Counted from the first letter of the stretch, positions 45,664 to 54,254 are shown. The stretch is DNA of 64,000 nt from Arhodomonas sp051195215 (GCF_051195215.1 NZ_JBNAZM010000007.1:62001-126000); one strand, 5' to 3'. Program-made: numbers and translations. The notes: a model not told the origin generated them from the sequence alone.

Positions 45664-46944
45664 ATGGCGGCTGTATCTGAGACGGGCAAAACGCAGCAGG
45701 CCACCGGCGCACTGGCGTTCGCGGTGTTCGTGCCGTTCGCGTGCGGGTATTTCCTTTCCTACGTTTTCCGGACCGTCAATTCGGTGCTGGCACCGAACCT
45801 GGTGGCGGATACCGGCATCGATGCCGCCGATCTGGGCTTCCTTACCAGCGCGTTTTTCCTTGCCTTCGCCCTGGCACAGCTGCCGCTCGGCATGGCGCTC
45901 GACCGTTTCGGCCCGCGGCGGGTGGAGGCCGTGTTGCTCGTCATCGCCGCGGCGGGCTCGTGGCTTTTCGCCACGGGCGAGAGCCTGGCCGCCCTCACGG
46001 TCGGCCGCGCCATGATCGGGCTGGGCATGTCGGCGTGCATGATGGCGGCGTTCAAGGCATTCGTGCAGTGGTTCCCGTCCCGGCGGTTGCCGCTGGTCAA
46101 CGGTTGCCTGCTGGCGGTCGGGGGAACCGGTGCGCTTGCCGCCACCGCGCCGGTGGAGTGGCTGCTCGCGATCACCGACTGGCGCACTGTCTTCATGGCG
46201 CTCGTTGCGGCCTGCCTGGCGGTTTCCGTCGCTCTCGTGCGGATCGTGCCCGAACACGCCGAACCCCCGGCGCACCTCGGTCTGCGCGCCCAGGTAAGGG
46301 GCATGGCGACGGTTTTCCGTGATCGATACTTCTGGCGCCTCGCACCGCTGACCGTGGTCTCGCAGTCGGCGTTCCTCGCCACGCAGGGGCTCTGGGCGGG
46401 CCCGTGGCTGCGTGATGTGGCCGGCCTGGAGCGCGGGGCCGTGGCCCTTCACCTGATGGGGCTGAGTATTGCCGTTGTCGCCGGATTCTTCCTCTCCGGG
46501 ATCGTGGCGACCCGTCTCACGCGCCGTGGCATCGTGCCCGGTACCGTGGCGGTGGGGGGCATGACCGCCTTCGCACTCACGCAGCTCGGGCTGGCATTCG
46601 CACCGGCTGATGGCGTGCTGGTGCTCTGGGTGTTGTTCGGCCTGTTCGGCACCAGTGGCACGATCCCCTACGCCGCGCTGTCCCAGCACTTTCACGGGCA
46701 GCTCGCCGGGCGTGCCAACACCGCGCTCAATCTGTTGGTATTCACCGGGGCGTTCTCGGTTCAGTGGGGCATGGGCGGATTGCTACACCTTTGGGAGGAT
46801 CCGGTGACGCACACCTATGCACCGGGCGGATACCAGTTGGCGTTCACTTCGCTGGTGGTGCTTCAGGCGGCGGCGCTGGCCTGGTTTGTCGCAGGGCGCC
46901 GCGGCGCTGGCGCGCAGAGCGCGGCCGCCGACTACCAGCGGTAG
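45664..46944 (+). CDS. Major facilitator superfamily transporter
   Basis: A 426-residue inner-membrane transporter with 12 predicted helices. The motif A loop GMALDRFGPRRVEAV follows the second helix (near residue 75), and FVPFACGYFLSYVFRTVNSV and LTSAFFLAFALAQLPLG match the nitrate/sugar-phosphate-type MFS style. The substrate cannot be deduced. The ATG is chosen from the position of the first helix. Its last 13 bases overlap the end of the next, converging gene. Confidence 0.85.
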   Translation: MAAVSETGKTQQATGALAFAVFVPFACGYFLSYVFRTVNSVLAPNLVADTGIDAADLGFLTSAFFLAFALAQLPLGMALDRFGPRRVEAVLLVIAAAGSWLFATGESLAALTVGRAMIGLGMSACMMAAFKAFVQWFPSRRLPLVNGCLLAVGGTGALAATAPVEWLLAITDWRTVFMALVAACLAVSVALVRIVPEHAEPPAHLGLRAQVRGMATVFRDRYFWRLAPLTVVSQSAFLATQGLWAGPWLRDVAGLERGAVALHLMGLSIAVVAGFFLSGIVATRLTRRGIVPGTVAVGGMTAFALTQLGLAFAPADGVLVLWVLFGLFGTSGTIPYAALSQHFHGQLAGRANTALNLLVFTGAFSVQWGMGGLLHLWEDPVTHTYAPGGYQLAFTSLVVLQAAALAWFVAGRRGAGAQSAAADYQR

Positions 46945-47408
46945 CGGTCCCAAAGCTCCGGGTTGGCCCAGTTACGCGGGCTGAGCCAGTCCGGCGTGGT
47001 CTTGTAGGTGGAAATGTCGAACTCGAACAGTTTCACCGTGGCGTTGTTCAGCGCGCAGTCGCCGAGGTGGATGTAGCCGAAACCAACCAACTCACGTCGA
47101 GACCACGGTGCTTCGGCATCCGCGAACGTGGCGACGAGCACATGGCGCGCGCTCAGGTCGCGCAGTCGGGCAAGCACCACCGGGACATCCTGCGGCGGGA
47201 TGTTCGCCGCCGAATCCACGAATGCCAGATCGAAGCGAACCGATGGCCCCAGTGCCGCGACGGCCTCGTCCGCGGCGATCACCGTCTCCCGGTCACGCCA
47301 CGCCGCGCCGGGCGCGAGCACCTCGCCGATACGGACGATGCTCGCAGGCTGGAGAGCCTCGATGATGGCTTCCAGCCGTGGTGTCAGCGCGGGCAGTGTC
47401 TCTGTCAT
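46932..47408 (-). CDS. Small Rossmann-like protein (DUF6231-like)
   Basis: A 158-residue cytoplasmic protein with a Rossmann/methyltransferase-like pattern: ASIVRIGEVLAPGAAW, a middle strand FDLAFVDSAANIP and ARHVLVATFADAEAPW. There is no complete SAM motif. The C-terminus is rich in Trp and Tyr (TPDWLSPRNWANPELWDRYRW when joined, shown here only as its key residues). I think it belongs to DUF6231, but this is from memory. It converges on the MFS gene and overlaps its end. Confidence 0.6.
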   Translation of the reverse strand: MTETLPALTPRLEAIIEALQPASIVRIGEVLAPGAAWRDRETVIAADEAVAALGPSVRFDLAFVDSAANIPPQDVPVVLARLRDLSARHVLVATFADAEAPWSRRELVGFGYIHLGDCALNNATVKLFEFDISTYKTTPDWLSPRNWANPELWDRYRW

Positions 47409-47584
47409 GGGGGCACGGTGGTGGTGACTTCATTCATCTGCAGGCTAACACGGCTTACCAGGCGACTCAGAGGGCTCGCCGTGCGCCAGATTCGTTCGCC
47501 CGAGGTGACCGATGTCGGCGTGGGCACGCCGTGCGCCCGAGCTGCGCTGTCGCTGTGGCGCGTAATCGGCTTCCCTGACAACGG

Positions 47585-47611
47585 TCAAGTTCCCGTGTCG
47601 GCCGCCGATAC
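47585..47611 (+). promoter_or_regulatory. Sigma-28 (FliA)-type promoter of pomAB
   Basis: TCAAGTTC (47585-47592), exactly 11 bases, then GCCGATAC (47604-47611). The FliA consensus is TAAAGTTT-N11-GCCGATAA, so 6 of 8 and 7 of 8 positions match with the right spacing. It lies about 60 bases before pomA. Flagellar stator genes are commonly in the FliA regulon. Confidence 0.8.
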
Positions 47612-47672
47612 CCCCGGTAAGACCCCGCTATGTTCGGGAAAGGCAGAACGAGCATCTGGAGAGACGTAGCGC

Positions 47673-48440
47673 ATGGATCTGGCAACGCTCATCGGGTTGA
47701 TCGGCGCCACAGGCGTCATCGCGATGGCGATTCTGGTCAGCGGCGATTTCGGCACCTTCATCAATCTGCCCTCGATTCTTATCGTGATTGCGGGCTCGTT
47801 GCTGGCGACGCTGATCAAGTTTCCGGTCAGCCAGTTTCTCGGTGCCTTCAAGACCGTCGGCCGAGCGTTCAAGTACCGCAGCGACGATCCGCGCCGGCTG
47901 ATCGATCAGACCGTGGACCTCGCACAGGTGGCGCGGAAGGAAGGGTTGCTCGCGCTCGAGAGCTACGAGGTGGATAGCCCCTTCCTCCAGCAGGGCATCC
48001 AGCTGCTCGCCGATGGCCACGAGCCGGAGCTCGTCAAGAAGGTGCTCGGCCAGGAGATCGATCTGAGTATCGAGCGTGCCGAGCGCGGGGAGAACGTCTT
48101 TCGCGCGATCGGCGACGTGGCGCCGGCAATGGGCATGATCGGTACCCTCATCGGCCTGGTGCAGATGCTTTCGAACATGGACGACCCCAAGAAGATCGGG
48201 CCGGCCATGGCGGTGGCGCTGCTGACGACGCTCTACGGCGCGGTAATCGCCAACGCGATCGCCTTGCCGTTGGCGGACAAGCTCGCCGCCCGCAACTCCG
48301 AGGACCGTCTCAACCGGACACTGGTCCTGGAGGGACTGATTTCCATTCAGGAGGGGCTGAATCCCCGTGTGATCGAGGAGCTTCTCAAGACCTATCTGCC
48401 CACGAACCAGCGCAATGTCGAGAATGAAGAGGCCGCGTAG
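47673..48440 (+). CDS. pomA: Flagellar motor stator protein PomA (MotA family)
   Basis: Stator ion-channel subunit. Four helices: residues 4-22, 30-48, then a cytoplasmic loop, then 145-170 and 180-200 (PAMGMIGTLIGLVQML; AVALLTTLYGAVIANAIALP). The start MDLATLIGLIGATGVI and the 255-residue length match the sodium-type PomA group better than the proton-type MotA, but ion choice also depends on PomB and is an inference. A sigma-28 promoter precedes it; pomB follows after 113 bases. Confidence 0.93.
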   Translation: MDLATLIGLIGATGVIAMAILVSGDFGTFINLPSILIVIAGSLLATLIKFPVSQFLGAFKTVGRAFKYRSDDPRRLIDQTVDLAQVARKEGLLALESYEVDSPFLQQGIQLLADGHEPELVKKVLGQEIDLSIERAERGENVFRAIGDVAPAMGMIGTLIGLVQMLSNMDDPKKIGPAMAVALLTTLYGAVIANAIALPLADKLAARNSEDRLNRTLVLEGLISIQEGLNPRVIEELLKTYLPTNQRNVENEEAA

Positions 48441-48553
48441 CATTCCTATGGCGACGGGAAGGACGTCTTGGCGGTCGTGATGGATCGAGGCGCTTTGCCG
48501 CAGCAACGGTTGCCTCCGCCGGCGTGCCGCGCCCGGGGGCGGATGACTAGGCC

Positions 48554-49507
48554 ATGATCGGTGACTCGCCGAACCGAAAGCAGAAGCGAGTGGCCATGCC
48601 GCCCGGCGCGCCGGCGTGGATGGCGACCTTCGCGGACCTGGCGACGATTCTGCTGTCGTTTTTCGTGCTGCTGCTGTCGTTCTCTGAAATGGACGTGGCC
48701 AAGTACAAGCAGATCGCCGGTTCCATGCGCGAGGCTTTCGGCGTGCAGCGAATCGAGTTCGCGCGGGATACCCCCAAGGGCACGAGCTTCGTGATGCGCG
48801 AATTCTCGCCCGGGCGCCCCCAGCCCAACCCGCTCGATCAGATTCGACAGATGACGTCCTCCGTCGACGAGCCGTATCTCAACAAGCGCGAGGGCATGCC
48901 GCTTCCGATCACCGATCGCGCCGCGGAAAGCCGCCCGCCGACCCCGGAAGAGGTGGAGGCGATGAAGCGGCTGCAGGAGAATCTGGAGCGCATCCGCACT
49001 CTGCTCGCCGAAGAGATTCGACGCGGCCAGGTGGAAGTGCAGCGCCTGGGGATGCGCATCGTTATCCGTATCCGCGAGCGGGGTTCGTTCGCATCGGGGT
49101 CGGCGCGACTCATCGAGCCGTTCCAGCCCGTGGTCGACAAGATCGGCCAGGCGCTTTCCGAGGCGCAAGGAGACATCACCATCGCCGGGCACACCGACAA
49201 CGTGCCCATCAGGAACGAGCGTTTCCGCTCCAATTGGGAGCTCTCGGCCGCACGCGCGGTGACCCTCTTCCATCGCCTGGGGCGGGCGGCGGAGATCGAT
49301 CCGCAGCGGGTTACCGTCGAAGGGCACGCGGACACGCGGCCGGTGGCCTCGAATGAGACCGCAGAAGGCCGCGCGCGTAACCGGCGCGTCGAGGTCGTGC
49401 TGGTGCATGGCACCGCCGCCGGCATCGAGCGCAGCGCCGAGGATATCCTGCGATTGAGGGAGAACGAGGGTGAGCAGCGACGACCGGCAGCCGACGAGCG
49501 GGGATGA
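48554..49507 (+). CDS. pomB: Flagellar motor stator protein PomB (MotB family)
   Basis: Second stator subunit: a short N-terminal cytoplasmic segment, one membrane helix with the ion-binding Asp (MATFADLATILLSFFVLLLS, about residues 23-42), a plug/linker, and a C-terminal OmpA-like peptidoglycan-binding domain (GHTDNVPIRNERFRSNWELS; RNRRVEVVL near the end). Length 317. The last 38 bases overlap the start of the PilZ-type gene, so the three genes pomA, pomB and the PilZ gene form one unit. Confidence 0.94.
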   Translation: MIGDSPNRKQKRVAMPPGAPAWMATFADLATILLSFFVLLLSFSEMDVAKYKQIAGSMREAFGVQRIEFARDTPKGTSFVMREFSPGRPQPNPLDQIRQMTSSVDEPYLNKREGMPLPITDRAAESRPPTPEEVEAMKRLQENLERIRTLLAEEIRRGQVEVQRLGMRIVIRIRERGSFASGSARLIEPFQPVVDKIGQALSEAQGDITIAGHTDNVPIRNERFRSNWELSAARAVTLFHRLGRAAEIDPQRVTVEGHADTRPVASNETAEGRARNRRVEVVLVHGTAAGIERSAEDILRLRENEGEQRRPAADERG

Positions 49508-50054
49508 TCGCGAACAGTTTCGCGTGACCGACGAGGTGCTGCTTGACTATGAGGCCATGGAGGCCCATGAGCTCGAGCACCGGCGTGAGCGGGCAGCCGG
49601 GCAGTGGCCCAGCGCGTTCACCTTGTCCAGCCGGCTTCATGAGATCCGTGAGGAAACCATCGTGCTGCGTCGCCACGCGACGCAGGAGTCGAAAGTGTAC
49701 TCGCGGCTGATCGATGCAATGGACCGCAAGATCGAGTTGCTCGCCGAGGTGCTCATGGTTCAGGCCTTTGGCGAGCGTCATCCCTTCGTTTCAGAGATCA
49801 GCGTCGGCGCCGGCGGCATGGATTTCCTCGCGCCGACACCGGAACCGGTGGACGGCTTGCTGGATATCCGGATGGTGTTCCGGTCCACAGGCGTCGGTAT
49901 TCGGGTATTCGGCGTCGTACGGCACTGCGAACCGGCGGACAACCGTCGGCATCGCGTCGGCGTCGAGTTCATCTTCGCCCGCGAGCACGACCGGGAGCTG
50001 TTGGTGCATCAGGTGCTCCAGCGCCAGTCACAGCAGCTGCGCGAGCGTCAATGA
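49470..50054 (+). CDS. PilZ domain-like protein
   Basis: A 194-residue protein with a helical N-terminal half (YEAMEAHELEHRRERAAG; SRLIDAMDRKIELLAEVLM) and a C-terminal beta-barrel of PilZ type (ISVGAGGMDFLAP near 111-123 as the D/NxSxxG-like box; RRHRVGVEFIF near 165-175). The first RxxxR motif is poor (REQFRV), so c-di-GMP binding is uncertain. GTG start 38 bases inside pomB. A stator-coupled PilZ protein would suit c-di-GMP control of motility. Confidence 0.75.
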   Translation: MSSDDRQPTSGDDREQFRVTDEVLLDYEAMEAHELEHRRERAAGQWPSAFTLSSRLHEIREETIVLRRHATQESKVYSRLIDAMDRKIELLAEVLMVQAFGERHPFVSEISVGAGGMDFLAPTPEPVDGLLDIRMVFRSTGVGIRVFGVVRHCEPADNRRHRVGVEFIFAREHDRELLVHQVLQRQSQQLRERQ

Positions 50055-50146
50055 TCCGCGCCGGCATCAACAGGCGAGGGGTGGTCCCGCGCGAGCTCTC
50101 ATGTGACAATCTCGCGACACTTCAGGCGTGGTAGGGGTGTGTCAGC

Positions 50147-50443
50147 ATGGCGGCGAGCGTGGCGCGTGGCAGTCGTTTTCAGAGTGAGGTGACGGCTGCG
50201 AACGTGGAGTTCCGCGAACAGGGAAGTCGCCGGATTCATCAAGGTGCGGCGCTGCGGCTTCAGGCCGAGCAGGTCGCTTTCGAGACCGATTTCGCAGTGG
50301 CACCGGGAGCGGCGCTGCGCTTGCGGGTTCATACCGACGCCTCGGAGGCGCACCCGCTCGAGGCGGAAATGAGCGTTTCGCGGGTGGATGCGCGCCCGGG
50401 CGGGCGCTTTCTCGTCGCCGGGCGATTGCGCCGGCCGCGCTGA
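50147..50443 (+). CDS. Small PilZ/beta-barrel-like protein of unknown function
   Basis: A 98-residue protein with alternating beta-strand pattern: VTAANVEFREQGSRRIHQGA, an FETDFAVAPGAALRLRVH segment and a final GRFLVAGRLRRP strand. It could be a divergent PilZ-type barrel, but the binding motifs are missing. It lies 92 bases after the PilZ-like gene and upstream of pyrD, all on one strand. Strongly Arg-rich. Confidence 0.55.
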   Translation: MAASVARGSRFQSEVTAANVEFREQGSRRIHQGAALRLQAEQVAFETDFAVAPGAALRLRVHTDASEAHPLEAEMSVSRVDARPGGRFLVAGRLRRPR

Positions 50444-50530
50444 CTGACCGCGAGCACCATATCGCCCGACGGTGTGACGTCGTCGGGTTACCGCACCGAT
50501 TCGCCTCTAACGAGCCCAGGGGCAAGCTTC

Positions 50531-51601
50531 GTGTACCCACTCATTCGACGTCTGCTCTTCAGACTGGAACCCGAGACCGCCCACGGCGTCACGCTGCGTG
50601 GCCTGCGCGTGGCCGAACGTGTGCGCGTGTTGAGCACGTTGATGCCGCGTGTGTCCGCCAGCCCTGTGGAGGTCATGGGGCTGAAGTTCCCCAATGCTGT
50701 CGGGTTGTCGGCAGGGCTCGACAAGGATGGCGATTACATCGATGCGTTGGGGGCCCTCGGGTTCGGGTTCATCGAGGTCGGCACCGTGACACCGCGGCCT
50801 CAGGCGGGCAATCCCCGTCCCCGGCTGTTTCGTTTGGTCCGCGAATGTGCGCTCATCAACCGCCTCGGGTTCAACAACAAGGGCGTCGACTATCTGGTCT
50901 CACGGGTGGCGCAACGGCGGTATTCCGGCGTTCTGGGGATCAATATCGGCAAGAACCGGGATACGCCACTGGAGCGTGCCGTGGACGATTACGGCTATTG
51001 CCTCGATCGCGTCTATGCCCACGCGGACTACGTCGTGGTCAACGTATCCTCGCCCAATACACCGGGGCTGCGTGAGCTCCAGCACGGCGAGCAGCTCGAT
51101 GCCCTGCTCGGGCCCCTGAAAGACAGACAACACCGGCTTGCCGAGCATCACGGACGGTATGTGCCCCTGGTGGTGAAGGTCGCACCGGACATGGACGACG
51201 AGGAGATCGCGCTCATGGCCGAGCGAATTCTGGCCCACGGAATCGACGGCGTCACCGCCACCAACACGACGCTCTCCCGCACCGGCGTGGAGGCAAGCGT
51301 CCACGCGGACGAGACCGGCGGCCTCAGTGGTGCGCCACTTCGCGGTCGTGCCACGGCTGTGCTGGGGGCACTGCACGCCCACCTCGGCGATCGCGTACCC
51401 CTCATCGGCGTCGGTGGCATTGGCAGCGGCGAGGACGCGGTGGCCAAGACCGGATCGGGCGCCGCACTGGTACAGCTTTATACCGGTCTCATCTACCGAG
51501 GTCCGGTGCTGGTTCGCGAGTGCGTGGAAGCCCTCGCCCACGAGGGGGCGTCATCCCCGGTCGCAGACCCGGACGGGCCGTCGCCGCACGGTCGAGGTTG
51601 A
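50531..51601 (+). CDS. pyrD: Dihydroorotate dehydrogenase (quinone), class 2
   Basis: Membrane-associated flavoenzyme that oxidises dihydroorotate with quinone in pyrimidine synthesis. The N-terminal YPLIRRLLFRLEPETAHG is the amphipathic membrane helix of class 2. FMN-binding and catalytic motifs: GLSAGLDKDGDYIDAL, FIEVGTVTPRPQAGNP, NRLGFNNKG and the catalytic Ser in NVSSPNTPGLR. With GTG at this position, after AGGGG, the protein has 356 residues; a longer ATG form is open from 50474. tRNA-Ser follows 36 bases later. Confidence 0.96.
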   Translation: MYPLIRRLLFRLEPETAHGVTLRGLRVAERVRVLSTLMPRVSASPVEVMGLKFPNAVGLSAGLDKDGDYIDALGALGFGFIEVGTVTPRPQAGNPRPRLFRLVRECALINRLGFNNKGVDYLVSRVAQRRYSGVLGINIGKNRDTPLERAVDDYGYCLDRVYAHADYVVVNVSSPNTPGLRELQHGEQLDALLGPLKDRQHRLAEHHGRYVPLVVKVAPDMDDEEIALMAERILAHGIDGVTATNTTLSRTGVEASVHADETGGLSGAPLRGRATAVLGALHAHLGDRVPLIGVGGIGSGEDAVAKTGSGAALVQLYTGLIYRGPVLVRECVEALAHEGASSPVADPDGPSPHGRG

Positions 51602-51637
51602 GCCCGCGAGCCTGGCGGGCCACAATACGCACGCCTC

Positions 51638-51725
51638 GGAGGAGTGGCCGAGCGGTCGAAGGCGGCGGTCTTGAAAACCGTTGGCCCGAAAGGGCCCGGG
51701 GGTTCGAATCCCTCCTCCTCCGCCA
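51638..51725 (+). tRNA. tRNA-Ser (anticodon UGA)
   Basis: The acceptor stem GGAGGAG pairs with CTCCTCC (51715-51721), followed by G and an encoded CCA. The anticodon stem-loop GGTC-TTGAAAA-CCG gives anticodon TGA. The long variable arm (GGCCCGAAAGGGCCC) is the class II feature expected of tRNA-Ser, and the T loop is GGTTCGAATCC. The 3' half is the likely integration target of the neighbouring integrase. Confidence 0.97.
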
Positions 51726-51747
51726 ACTTAGAGCACATGCGTTAGAC

Positions 51748-51790
51748 TGTCCCCCGAATTTGGGACAATTTTGGGACAGCGGCAGGGACA
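51748..51790. repeat. Integrase arm-type GGGACA repeats
   Basis: Four copies of GGGACA lie between the tRNA and the integrase gene: inverted at 51748-51753 and direct at 51762-51767, 51773-51778 and 51785-51790. The direct copies are spaced 11 and 12 bases apart, about one helical turn, as expected for integrase N-domain arm sites. Confidence 0.7.
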
Positions 51791-51794
51791 ACGC

Positions 51795-52769
51795 ATGGCC
51801 ACCATCGAGCGACGGCCCGCCGGCTGGCGGGCTCGTATCCGGCGGAAAGGCTACCCAGCGCAGTCGCGCACATTTGATTCCCGCGCCGAGGCTGAACGGT
51901 GGGCCCGGGCGATGGAGGCTCGCATGGACTCGGGCCAATGGGTGGACCTCTCCGAAGCTCAGAACACTACGTTGTACCAAGCCTTGGATCGCTACCGGCG
52001 CGAAGTCACGCCGACAAAGAAGGGTTCCAAGCAGGAGCGCTTGCGTATCGACGCTTGGCAGCGTTCGGACCTCGCGCAGCGTCCGCTGGCATCCATTCGT
52101 GGCATGGATATCGCCGAGTGGCGGGATGCCCGCCTGGACGAGGGTAGGGCGCCGTCGACCATTCGTAACGCCCTCACGGTGATTTCTCACCTCTACACGA
52201 TTGCCCGCACCGAGTGGGGCATGGAAGGCCTGCACAACCCGGTACAGGACGTCCGCCGGCCGAAAGCCCGCCAAGGGCGCGACCGACGACTGGAGCCAGG
52301 CGAAGAGGAACGCCTGCGGAAGGCTGCGACGGCGGAGTGGAATGCGGTGCTGACGATGGCGCTCGAGACAGGGATGCGTCGTGGTGAGCTTCTCGCACTG
52401 CGATGGGATCACGTAGACCTCAAGCGCCGTGTCGCGCACCTGCCTGACACAAAGAACTCGACCGCTCGCGATGTACCGTTGTCTACCGCGGCTGTCGACG
52501 CGCTGCGATCGTTGCCACGCGACATCCGCGGCCGCGTGTTCCGTTGGACACCGAACTCGCTCAGCAGCGGCTGGCGTAAGCTTTGCGCCAAGGCCGGCGT
52601 GCAGGGGCTCACCTTCCACGATCTGCGCCACGAGGCGACCTCGCGCATGGTCGAGCGCGGACGATTCAACCTGATGGAGGTCGCCGCGATCACGGGGCAC
52701 AAGACCCTGGTGATGCTCAAGCGATACACGCAGCTGCGAGCGGAGGACCTGGCCCGGAAGATGGACTAA
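51795..52769 (+). CDS. Tyrosine-type site-specific integrase
   Basis: Phage-type integrase of 324 residues that would integrate the element at tRNA-Ser. An N-terminal AP2-like arm-binding region (Arg/Ala-rich, 1-55), a core-binding SAM-like domain (60-150) and the catalytic domain are present. Catalytic residues: Arg195 (TGMRRGELL), His275 and Arg278 (HDLRHEATSR), His302 (TGH) and Tyr311 (KRYTQL). The ATG follows gcaggga. It converges with the excisionase-like gene, whose stop overlaps by 4 bases. Confidence 0.96.
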   Translation: MATIERRPAGWRARIRRKGYPAQSRTFDSRAEAERWARAMEARMDSGQWVDLSEAQNTTLYQALDRYRREVTPTKKGSKQERLRIDAWQRSDLAQRPLASIRGMDIAEWRDARLDEGRAPSTIRNALTVISHLYTIARTEWGMEGLHNPVQDVRRPKARQGRDRRLEPGEEERLRKAATAEWNAVLTMALETGMRRGELLALRWDHVDLKRRVAHLPDTKNSTARDVPLSTAAVDALRSLPRDIRGRVFRWTPNSLSSGWRKLCAKAGVQGLTFHDLRHEATSRMVERGRFNLMEVAAITGHKTLVMLKRYTQLRAEDLARKMD

Positions 52770-52984
52770 GCCGTCTTCCGGGGGCGACCGCGGCGCCGGC
52801 GTGGAGGTCCTTCCAGCTTCGCTTCCAACCAAGCGTCGAACTGCTTGCGCCCCCATACCAGGCGGCCCCCAAGGCGGGAGGGTTTCGGGACGGCGTCTGA
52901 GCCTCGCTGCAAGTGGCTGCGAACCGCGGCCTCGGTCATGCCGAGCTCGTCGGCGACGTCGCGTAGGTACAGGATCTTGCTCAT
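52766..52984 (-). CDS. AlpA/excisionase-like small HTH protein
   Basis: A 72-residue MerR-like winged HTH protein: YLRDVADELGMTEAAVRSHL is the HTH (about 6-25) and PSRLGGRLVWGRKQFDAWLE is the wing and second helix. The C-terminus is Arg/Lys-rich. Such proteins serve as excisionases or AlpA-type regulators, and its place opposite the integrase supports that. It is the last gene of the leftward operon, 2 bases after the gene upstream. Confidence 0.8.
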   Translation of the reverse strand: MSKILYLRDVADELGMTEAAVRSHLQRGSDAVPKPSRLGGRLVWGRKQFDAWLEAKLEGPPRRRRGRPRKTA

Positions 52985-52986
52985 CT

Positions 52987-53322
52987 TCAGGTGTCTCCGT
53001 TCGCGAGCTCAAGCAGTACGTCGGCGTGGCACGGTGCGCCCAGCGGACACCAGCAGGCGAGGTTGTGGCCACGGAGCTCGTGAAGGTTGATGAGCACGTG
53101 CCGTGCAGCCTCGATCTGCTCATCGGCGTTATCCATGCTCAGGCACACACAGCCGCCCATCAGCAGTTGATAGAGTCGGACACACTCCTTGCGCGTACCA
53201 CCGTGCTGGCCGACGATGAAAGGATTGCCCCAGCGGGTGGAGCGGTCGACCTTCACGGTGTTCGCTGGCATACGCCAGCCGCGGGCGCGAGAGAGTCGGA
53301 TGCGACGGGGATGGTCAGCCAT
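52987..53322 (-). CDS. DUF4326 family protein
   Basis: An 111-residue protein with the DUF4326 pattern: VKVDRSTRWGNPFIVGQHGG (about 23-42) near the N-terminus and ELRGHNLACWCPLGAPCHAD near the C-terminus, with a Cys-x-Cys and a further Cys-His that may bind metal. The family is common in phages and mobile elements; its biochemical role is unknown. It overlaps the upstream gene by 8 bases. Confidence 0.8.
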   Translation of the reverse strand: MADHPRRIRLSRARGWRMPANTVKVDRSTRWGNPFIVGQHGGTRKECVRLYQLLMGGCVCLSMDNADEQIEAARHVLINLHELRGHNLACWCPLGAPCHADVLLELANGDT

Positions 53323-53905
53323 TCTGCCCCTCCCGCCCGGTGGGCTCATGCACCACCTCACGACTCGCATCGAGCGCGGATTCCAGGGCGCGTTGCTCGG
53401 ACTCGGTAGGGACGTATAGGGTGCCGTCCTCGCTCGCCCGAGGCTCCCCCCAGGACGTAGGGGTAAGCCCCACAGCTCCGCACGCTGGGCAGCGCCAATC
53501 GCTTAGCTTCTCCCTCTCGGCGCGTAGCGCGGCGGCGGCTACAGTCGGTGCCGGTTCACCCCAGATCAGGGCGTGGAGATCGGCGGCGAACTCCTGCCGA
53601 GCTGCCGCCCATGCGGCGTTGATGACAGCGCACCTATCGTCGGCATCTGCACGGTCCTGGCTGCTCTTGCGCACGTGCGCGTCGCGCAGCTGGAACAAGT
53701 CCCCCAACAGCCTCCGGTAGTCCTCCGCCAGATGCTGCTCCGTGCGCATAAGCCCATCAGACTCCACCATGTATCCAGCGGCCCGCAGGGCTTCCAGCGC
53801 CGACTCACACCGCATGTGATACGTCACATCGATGCCATCCCGCCGGTCCATGGCCCGGGCCATGATCTCGATGATTTTCTTGTCTCGGTCGGTGACATCA
53901 CTCAT
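53315..53905 (-). CDS. Element protein of unknown function with zinc ribbon
   Basis: Not recognised. With the ATG after agcaggaaaa it has 196 residues. The N-terminal half is helical (DKKIIEIMARAMDRRDG), the middle is Ala/Arg/Glu-rich and probably coiled, and a single CPACGAVG pair near residue 150 suggests a half zinc ribbon. It lies in the leftward operon, downstream of a 98-residue gene and overlapping the DUF4326 gene. Confidence 0.65.
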   Translation of the reverse strand: MSDVTDRDKKIIEIMARAMDRRDGIDVTYHMRCESALEALRAAGYMVESDGLMRTEQHLAEDYRRLLGDLFQLRDAHVRKSSQDRADADDRCAVINAAWAAARQEFAADLHALIWGEPAPTVAAAALRAEREKLSDWRCPACGAVGLTPTSWGEPRASEDGTLYVPTESEQRALESALDASREVVHEPTGREGQNG

Positions 53906-53957
53906 TTTTCCTGCTCCCATCGCTTATTCATCGCACCGCTCTGGAGTGCCAGCCTCG

Positions 53958-54254
53958 CTACGTTCGCCAGTTGGTCCCGCATCCGGGTGCGTGGGAATTC
54001 GACGGTGTGGCACCGGTGCGGTCGTGCTCATGGCCCGCAACGCGCTCGACCGCCTCGAGCAGCCGGTCGCTGAACGTCTGGTGCGGCTCCTGGGGCACAT
54101 GCAGTGCCTCGGCGATCATGTACAGCAGATTGGCGAGGCTGTCGGCACGGTCGCGCTGGCCGTCTCGGTCCATGGTGAGAGCGTCAAACTGCTCGCGGAC
54201 ATAGTCGCGCAGGGCATCCGGCAGTTGGTCGTTAGGGATGCTCTCGTTAGCCAT
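53958..54254 (-). CDS. Small element protein of unknown function
   Basis: A 98-residue acidic, helical protein (PDALRDYVREQFDALTMDRD; ADSLANLLYMIAEAL) with a His-rich tail. The start at MANESIPND overlaps the end of the upstream ORF by 8 bases, so it is probably coupled. No family was recognised. It is part of the leftward operon. Confidence 0.6.
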   Translation of the reverse strand: MANESIPNDQLPDALRDYVREQFDALTMDRDGQRDRADSLANLLYMIAEALHVPQEPHQTFSDRLLEAVERVAGHEHDRTGATPSNSHAPGCGTNWRT

